From positions 1-11,844 of the forward strand of contig JBFHOZ010000065.1 of the NCBI GenBank assembly GCA_041592975.1: 11,844 nt of DNA. The letters are read 5' to 3'. Below are positions 1 to 6,088 of the stretch, one piece after another (within the stretch, counting starts at the first letter, position 1; every line of letters begins with the position of its first letter). A program made the position numbers and the translations under genes. This stretch comes from BM707 sp041592975. Its GTDB lineage: Bacteria; Desulfobacterota; Desulfuromonadia; Desulfuromonadales; UBA2294. The notes under the pieces were generated by a model that did no database searches, had not been told where the DNA came from, and saw only the letters and a program-made list of their open reading frames with translations.

Positions 1-1
1 C

Positions 2-151
2 CATCGCGGTGCGCGGGTGGCGCTGCCTCATGTCGCTGCGGTCGGGGAAGCAGCTCGACGCGGTGGGGCTCGAGCACGTCACCTGCGCGCCCTCGGTCAC
101 GAGCTCGGGGAAGCCGCTCACCAGCGCGGTGGTCCCCTCGGGGACCTCGCC
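2..151 (-). CDS. Possible foreign protein fragment at left edge (phosphodiester-glycosidase-like?)
   Basis: The minus strand stays open from the window edge to at least position 178, and every one of its 59 codons ends in G or C. The peptide includes VPEGTTALVSGFPELV and, near its end, RQRHPRTAM, which resembles the xPRTAxG motif of phosphodiester glycosidase (NAGPA-type) domains. The plus-strand reading of the same bases also has only G/C third positions, because the two frames share the third codon position, so GC3 alone does not choose the strand. The plus reading does not resemble the CNT transporter it runs into. I infer a piece of another gene, perhaps from a very GC-rich organism, joined near position 150. 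The family guess is weak. Confidence 0.25.
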
Positions 152-773
152 GGTGACCGCGTCGGTCATCTCGGCGCCGGCGGCGCTGCTGATCGCCGCC
201 CTGATGGTGCCGGGATCGGGCAACGACCGGACCTCCGGCAACGTCGATGCCGCCAGCCCGTCCTCGGGAGCCATGGATGCGATCACCCGCGGCACGAGCG
301 ACGGACTCGGGCTGCTGCTCAACATCGTGGCGATGCTGATCGTGCTGGTCGCCCTGGTCGGGCTGGTCAACATCCTGCTCGGCTTTCTGCCGGACGTCGG
401 CGGTTCGGCGCTGACCCTGCAGCGCTGCTTCGGCTTGTTGCTGGCGCCGATCGCGTGGCTGCTCGGCATCCCCTGGAGCGAGGCGCAGCTCGCCGGCGGT
501 CTGCTCGGCACCAAGGTGGTCCTCAACGAGTTCATCGCCTATCTCGAACTGGCGGCGATCCCGGAGCAGAATCTCTCGGCACATTCCCGCCTGATCCTGA
601 CCTACGCCCTGTGCGGGTTTGCCAACTTCGGGTCGCTGGGCATCATGATCGGAGGCCTCGGCTGCATGGTTCCGGAGAGGCGCGGCGAGGTCGTCGCCCT
701 CGGCATGAAATCGATTCTCGCCGGCCTGATCGCCACCTGCATGACCGGCGCCGTTATCGGCCTGATTCTCTAA
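150..773 (+). CDS. CNT-family nucleoside transporter, C-terminal part
   Basis: This is the C-terminal half of a concentrative nucleoside transporter (NupC/CNT family), an inner-membrane cation-coupled importer of nucleosides. Recognisable family blocks are TASVISAPAALLIAALMVP at the start, MDAITRGTSDGLGLLLN, then GTKVVLNEFIAYLEL and SRLILTYALCGFANFGSLG, which belong to the Nucleos_tra2/Gate region that forms the substrate and ion site. At least four hydrophobic segments are visible. Full-length members have about 400 residues; only about 207 are recognisable here. The open frame continues to the window edge, but before about position 150 the peptide stops resembling the family, so the left boundary is an estimate and may be an assembly join. 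The stop lies 16 bp before the next gene, which suggests a shared transcript. Confidence 0.85.
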   Translation, partial: PVTASVISAPAALLIAALMVPGSGNDRTSGNVDAASPSSGAMDAITRGTSDGLGLLLNIVAMLIVLVALVGLVNILLGFLPDVGGSALTLQRCFGLLLAPIAWLLGIPWSEAQLAGGLLGTKVVLNEFIAYLELAAIPEQNLSAHSRLILTYALCGFANFGSLGIMIGGLGCMVPERRGEVVALGMKSILAGLIATCMTGAVIGLIL

Positions 774-789
774 CGCCAGGAGGAACATT

Positions 790-1089
790 ATGGCTATCGT
801 CGAAATCAGCGTCACCCCGCTCGGGCTCGGCAGGATGGGGGTGTCGGAATACGTCGCCGGCTGCATCGAGATCGTCCGCGCATCCGGACTCAGCTACCAG
901 CTGACGCCGATGGGGACGATCATCGAGGGGGACGTCTCCGAGCTGTTTCCGCTCCTTCAGAAGATGCACCAGGCGCCCTTCGCCGCCGGCGTCGAACGGG
1001 TATCGACCCTGATCAAGATCGACGACCGCCGTGACCGCCCGCACAGCATGCAGGGGAAGATCGATTCGGTCCTGACGAAATTGGATTGA
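790..1089 (+). CDS. MTH1187-family thiamine-binding protein
   Basis: A 99-residue protein of the MTH1187/YkoF-like family (DUF77), whose members are small ferredoxin-fold oligomers reported to bind thiamine. The start MAIVEISVTPLG, the middle SYQLTPMGTIIEGD and the block AGVERVSTLIKIDDR are typical, and the length matches the family. The start is set by a strong Shine-Dalgarno AGGAGG at 778-783, six bases before ATG. It has no signal peptide and should be cytoplasmic. It follows the transporter gene by 16 bp and is probably cotranscribed with it. That pairing hints at a salvage function for thiamine or a nucleoside-like precursor, but this is only inference. No TPP riboswitch is visible between the two genes. 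Confidence 0.85.
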   Translation: MAIVEISVTPLGLGRMGVSEYVAGCIEIVRASGLSYQLTPMGTIIEGDVSELFPLLQKMHQAPFAAGVERVSTLIKIDDRRDRPHSMQGKIDSVLTKLD

Positions 1090-1104
1090 GGCGATCAATT
1101 TCGC

Positions 1105-1135
1105 TTGACACTTCACGGCATGGCTGATATTTAAT
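1105..1135 (+). promoter_or_regulatory. Sigma-70-type promoter for tRNA-Cys
   Basis: A perfect -35 hexamer TTGACA lies at 1105-1110. Downstream is the AT-rich block TATTTAAT (1128-1135), which gives either TATTTA at 17-bp spacing or TTTAAT (5 of 6 matches) at 19-bp spacing. Predicted initiation falls around 1141-1145, just before or at the first tRNA base. Confidence 0.65.
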
Positions 1136-1144
1136 GAACCCTTC

Positions 1145-1218
1145 GGCCCCGTCGCCAAGTGGTAAGGCAACGGTCTGCAACACCGTTATCACCAGTTCGA
1201 ATCTGGTCGGGGCCTCCA
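1145..1218 (+). tRNA. tRNA-Cys (GCA)
   Basis: A 74-base cloverleaf including encoded CCA. The acceptor stem GGCCCCG pairs with CGGGGCC. The anticodon arm is ACGGT, loop CTGCAAC, ACCGT, giving anticodon GCA. The T arm is ACCAG, loop TTCGAAT, CTGGT. The discriminator base U at 1215 is the expected identity element for cysteine tRNA. It appears as a single-gene unit between its own promoter and terminator. Confidence 0.97.
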
Positions 1219-1227
1219 ATGATTTTC

Positions 1228-1257
1228 AAAGCCAGCCTTGATCGGCTGGCTTTTTTT
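1228..1257 (+). terminator. Intrinsic terminator after tRNA-Cys
   Basis: Perfect stem GCCAGCC (1231-1237) with GGCTGGC (1244-1250), loop TTGATC, followed by seven T residues (1251-1257). The A3 before the stem can also pair with the T run. It ends only 8 bp before the ATG of the next gene, leaving almost no room for a separate promoter. Confidence 0.9.
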
Positions 1258-1265
1258 ATTTCTTC

Positions 1266-2096
1266 ATGGAACTCTTTTCGCCGACAATCATCCTGTTCCT
1301 GGTCTCCCTCGGCAGCATCGCCGGTTTTCTCGCCGGCCTGCTCGGTATCGGCGGCGGCGTCATCCTCGTGCCGCTCTTCGTCTGGGCGTTTCCGCTGATC
1401 GGCATCGATCCGTCGATCGTCGTTCATCTGGCCTTCGGCACCAGCCTGGCGATCATCATTCCGACGGCGATCAGCAGCACCTTCGGCCACCGCAAGCGGG
1501 GGAACGTCGACTGGCACCAGGTGCGGCATCTCGCCCTCGGCGGGGTGGCCGGCGCCGTCATCGGCGCGACCGCCGCAGCGTTCGTCTCCGGCGTCTCGCT
1601 CCGTTCGCTTTTCGGCCTGATGCAGATCCTGGTCGCCGCCAAGCTCGTCTATTTCCATCCACGCCTGCCGCCGGAGCGGGATGACGCCGTCCCCCCCTGG
1701 CAGCTGCTCCTCGTCGGCGTCGGCGGCGGTGCCTTTTCGGCGTTCTTCGGCGTCGGCGGCGGGGTGATCGCCGTGCCGCTGATGATCCTCCTCCTGCAGC
1801 TGCCGATCCATCTCGCCGTCGGCAATTCGAGCGCCCTGATCGTCATTTCGGCCACCGCCGGCGCGCTCTCCTATATCTTCCACGGCTGGCAGCATCCGCT
1901 GCTGCCGGCCTACGCGCTCGGCTACGTCGACCAGGTGGTCGCCGTCATCGTCGTGCCGTTCACCATCGTCATGGCCCGTCTCGGGGTGCGTGTTGCCACC
2001 CGAACCCCGCATGATAAACTCGTTAAGGCGTTCGCCGTACTGCTGGTCGTCATCGGACTCCGGATGCTCTACCCGTCGCTCGTCCATCTCTTCTAG
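1266..2096 (+). CDS. TauE/SafE-family (TSUP) membrane permease
   Basis: A 276-residue polytopic inner-membrane protein of the sulfite exporter TauE/SafE family, whose members move sulfite, sulfonates, thiosulfate or other sulfur compounds and organic anions; the substrate cannot be read from sequence. The two family repeats are clear: GLLGIGGGVILVP near residues 24-36 and AFFGVGGGVIAVP near 159-171, each starting a half of about four membrane spans. The ATG at 1266 is the only ATG/GTG/TTG upstream of the first repeat after the in-frame stop at 1239, yet no Shine-Dalgarno precedes it and a terminator ends 8 bp upstream. The start is therefore less certain than the family. It is 11 bp from the following amrB-like gene and probably cotranscribed. 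Confidence 0.9.
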   Translation: MELFSPTIILFLVSLGSIAGFLAGLLGIGGGVILVPLFVWAFPLIGIDPSIVVHLAFGTSLAIIIPTAISSTFGHRKRGNVDWHQVRHLALGGVAGAVIGATAAAFVSGVSLRSLFGLMQILVAAKLVYFHPRLPPERDDAVPPWQLLLVGVGGGAFSAFFGVGGGVIAVPLMILLLQLPIHLAVGNSSALIVISATAGALSYIFHGWQHPLLPAYALGYVDQVVAVIVVPFTIVMARLGVRVATRTPHDKLVKAFAVLLVVIGLRMLYPSLVHLF

Positions 2097-2107
2097 AGGA
2101 GGTAGCC

Positions 2108-2911
2108 ATGGATCGTCTCCCTGCCGTCGCCGGCCAGTTCTACCCGGGGAACCGGGACGATCTCGAGAGCCAGCTGCACCGGTTCTGTGCCGACGGCAAC
2201 GCCCCCCTGCCGGTCACGGGGATCATCTCTCCGCATGCCGGCTATATCTATTCCGGCGCCATCGCCGGGAGGACTTTTTCGCGCATCGCCGTTCCCGACA
2301 GGGTGGTTCTGCTCGGGCCGAATCACCACGGGGTCGGGCACCCCGGCGCCGTGTACGACATGGGGAACTGGCAGACGCCTCTCGGGACGATCGCCGTCGA
2401 TGTCGCGCTGGCGGCGGAGATCAAGACGGCCTGCCGTCACTTCGCCTCCGACGACGCGGCCCACCGCTACGAGCATTCTCTCGAGGTCCAGGTCCCGTTC
2501 ATCCAGTACCGCAATCCCGCGGCGCGTCTCGTGCCGGTCTGCATCGGACGCCTGCCGCTCGAGGCGCTGATCGCATCGGGCGAGGCGCTGGCGGAGGTCG
2601 TCGCCGGACATCGGGATCCGGTCCTGATCGTCGCCAGTTCCGACATGACCCATTTCGAGTCGGCCGAGCAGGCGAAAACCAAGGACACTCTGGCCCTGGA
2701 GCAAGTCGCGAACCTCGACCCGGAGGGGCTCTACCGCACGGTCCGGGAACGCCGCATCAGCATGTGCGGCGTGTTGCCGTCGGTGGTGATGCTGGCCGCT
2801 GCCCGGAAACTCGGGGCGGAAAAGGGGGAAGTGGTTGCCTACGGGACGTCGGGGGATGTCACCGGCGACAACAGCGACGTGGTCGGATATGCCGGGGTGA
2901 TCGTGAATTGA
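2108..2911 (+). CDS. amrB: AmmeMemoRadiSam system protein B (MEMO1 family)
   Basis: A 267-residue soluble protein of the MEMO1/AmrB family. Human MEMO1 binds a metal through two histidines and a cysteine; the matching positions here look intact: His43 in SPHAGYIYSG, His73 in GPNHHG and Cys220 in SMCGVLPS. Other family blocks are VAGQFYPG (7-14), EHSLEVQVPF (122-131) and SSDMTH (177-182). The bacterial role is not settled; the family is often encoded with AmrA (AMMECR1) and the radical-SAM protein AmrS, neither of which is in this window. A strong Shine-Dalgarno AGGAGG at 2097-2102 fixes the start. The spacing to the TSUP gene implies cotranscription without an obvious shared function. Confidence 0.92.
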   Translation: MDRLPAVAGQFYPGNRDDLESQLHRFCADGNAPLPVTGIISPHAGYIYSGAIAGRTFSRIAVPDRVVLLGPNHHGVGHPGAVYDMGNWQTPLGTIAVDVALAAEIKTACRHFASDDAAHRYEHSLEVQVPFIQYRNPAARLVPVCIGRLPLEALIASGEALAEVVAGHRDPVLIVASSDMTHFESAEQAKTKDTLALEQVANLDPEGLYRTVRERRISMCGVLPSVVMLAAARKLGAEKGEVVAYGTSGDVTGDNSDVVGYAGVIVN

Positions 2912-2927
2912 CCCGACAGGAGACGGA

Positions 2928-2956
2928 GCCGGGGCGGGGCGGGGTTCGGCCTTTTT
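2928..2956 (+). other. G-rich triple repeat with T-run, possible weak terminator
   Basis: Just after the amrB-like stop, GGGGC is repeated, giving three runs of four G (2931-2944), flanked by GCCG (2928-2931) and CGGC (2947-2950) and followed by CTTTTT. The four-base stem with a long G-rich loop would be a poor hairpin. The G runs could form a two-tier quadruplex using the GG at 2948-2949. It may help end the amrB transcript. Confidence 0.35.
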
Positions 2957-2979
2957 CCGCTCACGGTTCCCCTTTTGTC

Positions 2980-3008
2980 TTGTTTTGATCGGATTCATAA
3001 AGTATAAA
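2980..3008 (+). promoter_or_regulatory. Candidate promoter of gltX
   Basis: TTGTTT (2980-2985) and TATAAA (3003-3008) are separated by exactly 17 bp in an AT-rich stretch that contrasts with the GC-rich surroundings. The -35 matches 3 of 6 consensus positions and the -10 matches 5 of 6. Predicted initiation is near 3015. Confidence 0.5.
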
Positions 3009-3014
3009 AACGTC

Positions 3015-3040
3015 AGCCGCTGCCGCGGCTCTTATTTTTT
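3015..3040 (+). terminator. Hairpin plus T-run in the gltX leader
   Basis: Stem AGCCGC (3015-3020) with GCGGCT (3025-3030), loop TGCC, followed by CTTATTTTTT. The form is that of an intrinsic terminator. If gltX is transcribed from the promoter at 2980-3008, the hairpin sits at the very 5' end of its RNA, too early to terminate it. It more likely stops read-through from amrB or stabilises the leader. Confidence 0.5.
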
Positions 3041-3057
3041 GTTTTCCGGAGGAACCG

Positions 3058-4455
3058 ATGTCAAATCTGCGTGTCCGTTTCGCCCCGAGCCCGACCGGCT
3101 ATCTCCACATCGGCGGCGCCCGCACGGCGCTGTTCAATTACCTGCTGGCAAAGAAGGAGCAGGGAACGTTCGTACTCAGGATCGAGGATACCGACGTCGC
3201 CCGTTCGACCCGGGAGTCGGTCGATGCCATCCTGCAGGCGATGGACTGGCTCGGCCTGAGCTGCGACGAGGGGCCGTTCTACCAGTCCGAGCGTTTCGAG
3301 CTCTACCAGGAGAAGATCGAACAGCTGCTGGCGGAGGGGAAGGCGTACCGCTGCACCTGCACCCCGGAGGAGCTCGAGGAGAAGCGCAACCGCGCCCTGG
3401 CCGAGGGGGGGAAGCCGAAGTACGACGGGACCTGTCGCGATCGCGCCGCCCAGGATGCCGATCTGCCCCATGTCGTCCGGTTCCGCTTCCCACAGCAGGG
3501 GGAGACCTCCTTCAACGACCGCATCAAGGGGGTCATCCGCTTCGCCAACGACGAACTCGACGACCTGATCATCCGGCGCACGGACGGAACGCCGACCTAC
3601 AACTTCGTCGTCGTCGTCGATGACGCGACCATGGGGATCAGCCTGGTCGTGCGCGGCGACGACCATGTCAACAACACGCCGCGCCAGATTCCGATGTACG
3701 AAGCGCTCGGCTTCCCGGTGCCGGAGTTCGCCCATGTGCCGATGATCCTCGGCGCCGACAAGTCCCGCCTGTCGAAGCGGCACGGCGCCACCTCGGTCAT
3801 GGCCTACCGCGACCTCGGCTACCTGCCGGAGGCGATGGTCAACTACCTGGTGCGTCTCGGCTGGTCATACGGCGACGAGGAGATCTTCTCGATGGACGAG
3901 CTCATCGAGAAGTTCAGCCTCGAGAACGTCGGCAAGTCGGCCGGGGTTTTCAACCCCGACAAGCTGCTCTGGCTGAACGCCCACTACATCAAGACCGGCG
4001 ACGTCGGACGCCTGGCCGGGCTTCTCAGGGGACACCTGCTTGAACTCGGGATCGATGCAGACGGCGGCCCCGTTCTCGAGGCGGTTGTCCGATCGCTGCA
4101 GGAGCGGGCGCAGACCCTGGTCGAGATGGCCGAGGGCGCCCGGTTCTACTTTGCCGGGAAGATCGAATACGACGACAAAGCGCGCGCCAAGTGCCTGACG
4201 GCCGACAAGAAAGAGCCCCTGCTCGAAGTCGTCCGTCATCTCGAGGCGATGCGCGAGTGCACGCTGGAATCTGTCGAAAATGCCTTCGCGGCGATGATGG
4301 CGGCGACCGGCCTGAAGTTCGGCCAGTTCGGCCCGGCGGTGCGGGTGGCCCTGACCGGGTCGATGTCAAGCCCGAGCAATTACGAGATGATCGCCATCCT
4401 CGGCGTGGAGGAGAGCTGCAGGAGAATCCGCGCGGCGATCGAAGTTCTTGAATGA
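3058..4455 (+). CDS. gltX: Glutamyl-tRNA synthetase (GluRS)
   Basis: A 465-residue class I aminoacyl-tRNA synthetase that attaches glutamate to tRNA-Glu in the cytoplasm using ATP. The HIGH-type signature is HIGG at residues 17-20 inside FAPSPTGYLHIGGART, and the KMSKS-type loop is RLSKR at 237-241, followed by HGATSV. A zinc-site-like pattern C99-x-C101 with C126 is present; the usual fourth ligand position is Asp128. Length is normal for bacterial GltX. Start ATG follows GGAGG (3048-3052) by five bases. It is set apart by its own promoter and is followed by tRNA-Gln and tRNA-Glu genes. Whether it is discriminating or also charges tRNA-Gln (as GatCAB-using bacteria need) cannot be decided from motifs alone. 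Confidence 0.97.
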   Translation: MSNLRVRFAPSPTGYLHIGGARTALFNYLLAKKEQGTFVLRIEDTDVARSTRESVDAILQAMDWLGLSCDEGPFYQSERFELYQEKIEQLLAEGKAYRCTCTPEELEEKRNRALAEGGKPKYDGTCRDRAAQDADLPHVVRFRFPQQGETSFNDRIKGVIRFANDELDDLIIRRTDGTPTYNFVVVVDDATMGISLVVRGDDHVNNTPRQIPMYEALGFPVPEFAHVPMILGADKSRLSKRHGATSVMAYRDLGYLPEAMVNYLVRLGWSYGDEEIFSMDELIEKFSLENVGKSAGVFNPDKLLWLNAHYIKTGDVGRLAGLLRGHLLELGIDADGGPVLEAVVRSLQERAQTLVEMAEGARFYFAGKIEYDDKARAKCLTADKKEPLLEVVRHLEAMRECTLESVENAFAAMMAATGLKFGQFGPAVRVALTGSMSSPSNYEMIAILGVEESCRRIRAAIEVLE

Positions 4456-4518
4456 TTTCATCTCGCACCGGCCGGTTTCACGCGTTCGAGTCCGCAAAGT
4501 ACACAGAGGAACAGAGTC

Positions 4519-4601
4519 GTCATTCCCGGCTTGACCGGGAAGCGAGCCTGTTGTCCCCGCTGCTGAAGTGCACGCTGGATTCCCGCGTTCGCGAGGATGA
4601 C
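4519..4601. repeat. 83-bp palindromic dispersed-type repeat with two hairpins
   Basis: The element starts GTCATTCCCGG and ends CGAGGATGAC, so its ends form an imperfect inverted repeat (GTCAT/ATGAC plus inner bases). It contains a perfect hairpin TTCCCGG-CTTGA-CCGGGAA (4523-4541) and a second, TCCCGCG...CGCGAGGA, with one mismatch (4581-4597). This resembles the common proteobacterial intergenic repeats built around GTCATTCCCG and TGGATTCCCG. It is preceded by a short purine-rich stretch with two ACAGAG copies (4501-4516). It fills much of the 253-bp gap between gltX and tRNA-Gln, in which I see no gene. Confidence 0.7.
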
Positions 4602-4668
4602 AGCAGGGGAGGCGCTGCGATCGCTGCGTGAGATTTTTTCGGACTTTTGTTGCCTGCATTGTTTTCCC

Positions 4669-4699
4669 TTGACTCGTCGCCTGTTCTTTGTTAATAAAT
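4669..4699 (+). promoter_or_regulatory. Candidate promoter for the tRNA-Gln/tRNA-Glu pair
   Basis: TTGACT (4669-4674, 5 of 6 matches to the -35 consensus) is followed after 17 bp by the AT-rich block TAATAAAT (4692-4699), a loose -10. Initiation would fall a few bases before the tRNA-Gln start at 4709. Confidence 0.55.
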
Positions 4700-4708
4700 T
4701 GCTCCTCT

Positions 4709-4783
4709 TGGGGTGTCGCCAAGCGGTAAGGCAACGGACTCTGACTCCGTCATTCCAAGGTTCGAATCCTTGCACCCCAGCCA
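4709..4783 (+). tRNA. tRNA-Gln (CUG)
   Basis: A 75-base cloverleaf with encoded CCA. Acceptor TGGGGTG pairs with CACCCCA, discriminator G. The anticodon arm is ACGGA, loop CTCTGAC, TCCGT, which reads anticodon CUG. The T arm is CAAGG, loop TTCGAAT, CCTTG. Its D-arm region is nearly identical to that of the tRNA-Cys in this window. It lies 39 bp before tRNA-Glu and is likely cotranscribed with it. Confidence 0.96.
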
Positions 4784-4822
4784 TAAAGGATTCGCAGCAG
4801 GGAACTGCTGGCCCGAATATAT

Positions 4823-4900
<78 letters not shown>

Positions 4901-4905
4901 TTTGA

Positions 4906-4950
4906 CTGCCTCAGGCAGCGGCAAAGGCGGAGTGCAAGCTCCGCCTTTGC
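4906..4950 (+). terminator. Hairpins ending the tRNA unit
   Basis: Two successive hairpins follow tRNA-Glu: a small one, CTGCC-TCA-GGCAG (4906-4918), and a perfect 12-bp stem GCAAAGGCGGAG (4921-4932) with CTCCGCCTTTGC (4939-4950), loop TGCAAG. The downstream sequence TGTATCTGTTG is only moderately T-rich, so this may be a processing or Rho-assisted end rather than a classic intrinsic terminator. Confidence 0.6.
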
Positions 4951-4977
4951 TGTATCTGTTGACGTTCTGCGCCCGTC

Positions 4978-5007
4978 ATGTCAATATCTTGTAATTATCC
5001 GCATAAT
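4978..5007 (+). promoter_or_regulatory. Candidate promoter of the TPR-mla operon (leaderless start)
   Basis: ATGTCA (4978-4983, 4 of 6 to the -35 consensus) and CATAAT (5002-5007, 5 of 6 to the -10 consensus) are 18 bp apart. The expected initiation point, about 7 bases past the -10, is 5013-5015, at the start codon of the next gene, which has no Shine-Dalgarno. TTGACG at 4959-4964 is a possible alternative -35 for a different -10. Confidence 0.4.
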
Positions 5008-5014
5008 TGAATTT

Positions 5015-5950
5015 ATGATGACCCAGCCGCTCGCCGACAATTACCAGTTCTGGACTCCGCACGAGGGACAGGCCGTCAAGGTCGGCCCGGAACAGGCCGA
5101 GGTCCCTCTGCCGCAGCTGCGACTGCCGATCAAGACCGAATTCCTCGAGGCGGAGACCCTCTCGGACGACATGATCGGCACGTCGCTGTACGACTACCTC
5201 CGCCAGTTCCCGGACTGCCCGTCCAACCGGGAGTACGCCGAAATTCTTCGCGACGCCTTCCCGCATTACCTGGCCGACCTGGCGTCGCAGATCGTCATGC
5301 TCGACCACAAGGACGTCGAGGCGCCGTACGTCAAGCGCAAGCTTGCCAGTCTGCAGATTCTGCTGCTTCTGCAGCCGGATAACCGCGGCCTGCTGCTGCA
5401 GCTCGGCATCGGCTACTACGATCTCGGCCTGATGTTCCCCGAGCTCCCCGATTGCCGCACGCATTTCGCCCGGGCGATGCACTTTCTCGCCGGCGTCGGC
5501 GACGATGCCGCCGCGCTGAACTGTCTCGCCCGGATCGATTTCCTGCTGGGCGACTACCCGAAGGCGATCGCGCGCTGGCAGAGGGTCATGGCGCTGGTCG
5601 ACGATCCGGCGACGAAAAACGCCATCGCCGACCAGGTCGCCCGGCTTAGCGGGGAGGGGGAGCCTGAGCGGCCGCTGATCGACGGTCTCGAGGCGATCGG
5701 TACGGCAATGCAGCTGATGGCTGCCGGGGATCACGCGCAGGCGAGGGGGGTCCTCGAAGCGGTCGAAGAGGAAAATATCATCCCGGTTCAATTCCCAAAT
5801 CCCGAGTTTTATTATATGCTTGGAATCTGTCGGGAGAAGACCGGCGATCCGGCCGGCGCTTTTCAATCGTTTTCGGACGCACTCACTCTGGATGAGGGTC
5901 ACGAACCGTCCCGGGAGGCGCTTGACCGGGTGACTGGAGGGAATTCATGA
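5015..5950 (+). CDS. TPR-repeat protein, first gene of the mla operon
   Basis: A 311-residue protein with helical TPR-like hairpins at about residues 123-212 (LLLQLGIGYYDLG, then LARIDFLLGDYPKAIARWQRV) and at 263-306 (EFYYMLGICREKTGDPAGAFQSFSDAL). The first ~110 residues are not a recognised domain. There is no signal peptide, so it is probably a cytoplasmic scaffold or adaptor. ATG at 5015 is followed directly by a second ATG; neither has a Shine-Dalgarno and a -10-like CATAAT lies 7 bases upstream, consistent with leaderless translation. Its stop overlaps the next start (ATGA). Position at the head of a run leading into mlaEFD suggests a link to envelope lipid transport, but no function is known to me. 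Confidence 0.8.
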   Translation: MMTQPLADNYQFWTPHEGQAVKVGPEQAEVPLPQLRLPIKTEFLEAETLSDDMIGTSLYDYLRQFPDCPSNREYAEILRDAFPHYLADLASQIVMLDHKDVEAPYVKRKLASLQILLLLQPDNRGLLLQLGIGYYDLGLMFPELPDCRTHFARAMHFLAGVGDDAAALNCLARIDFLLGDYPKAIARWQRVMALVDDPATKNAIADQVARLSGEGEPERPLIDGLEAIGTAMQLMAAGDHAQARGVLEAVEEENIIPVQFPNPEFYYMLGICREKTGDPAGAFQSFSDALTLDEGHEPSREALDRVTGGNS

Positions 5951-6075
5951 TCGAAGATCTCAGCTTTGCCGATGTCCTGTTCATCCTGCTGGTCGGCGGT
6001 GTTATTTACGGGTTCGTTTCACTTTCGGGCCTGAATCGCAAGAAAAAGCCGCCGGTGTCGTCGGACGACGACTGA
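5947..6075 (+). CDS. 42-aa single-span membrane protein
   Basis: A small gene overlapping the TPR stop by four bases (ATGA), with a good Shine-Dalgarno GGAGG at 5936-5940 six bases before ATG. The 42-residue product has an acidic start (MIEDLSFAD), one hydrophobic span at about residues 10-27 (VLFILLVGGVIYGFVSLS), a basic stop-transfer patch NRKKK and an acidic tail ending SSDDD. The positive-inside rule predicts N-out, C-in. The overlap implies translational coupling with the TPR gene, and the two products may work together at the inner membrane. No family is recognised; standard gene callers could miss it for its size. Confidence 0.75.
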   Translation: MIEDLSFADVLFILLVGGVIYGFVSLSGLNRKKKPPVSSDDD

Positions 6076-6088
6076 ACCCCGCAATGCA

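Noticed and set aside
1145..1260. tRNA-Cys as a mobile-element attachment site
   Set aside because: No integrase gene, no partial tRNA copy and no phage genes are seen nearby.
1131..2087. Minus-strand open frame covering tRNA-Cys and the TSUP gene
   Set aside because: It runs through a tRNA and a terminator, and the peptide is low-complexity charged sequence.
2093..2998. Minus-strand open frame opposite amrB
   Set aside because: The plus strand encodes a full AmrB/MEMO protein with ligand residues; the antisense frame has no motif.
4458..4784. Minus-strand open frames across the gltX-tRNA spacer
   Set aside because: They pass through a palindromic repeat and tRNA-Gln; their FEPWNDGV-like peptide is the translated tRNA, a known artefact.
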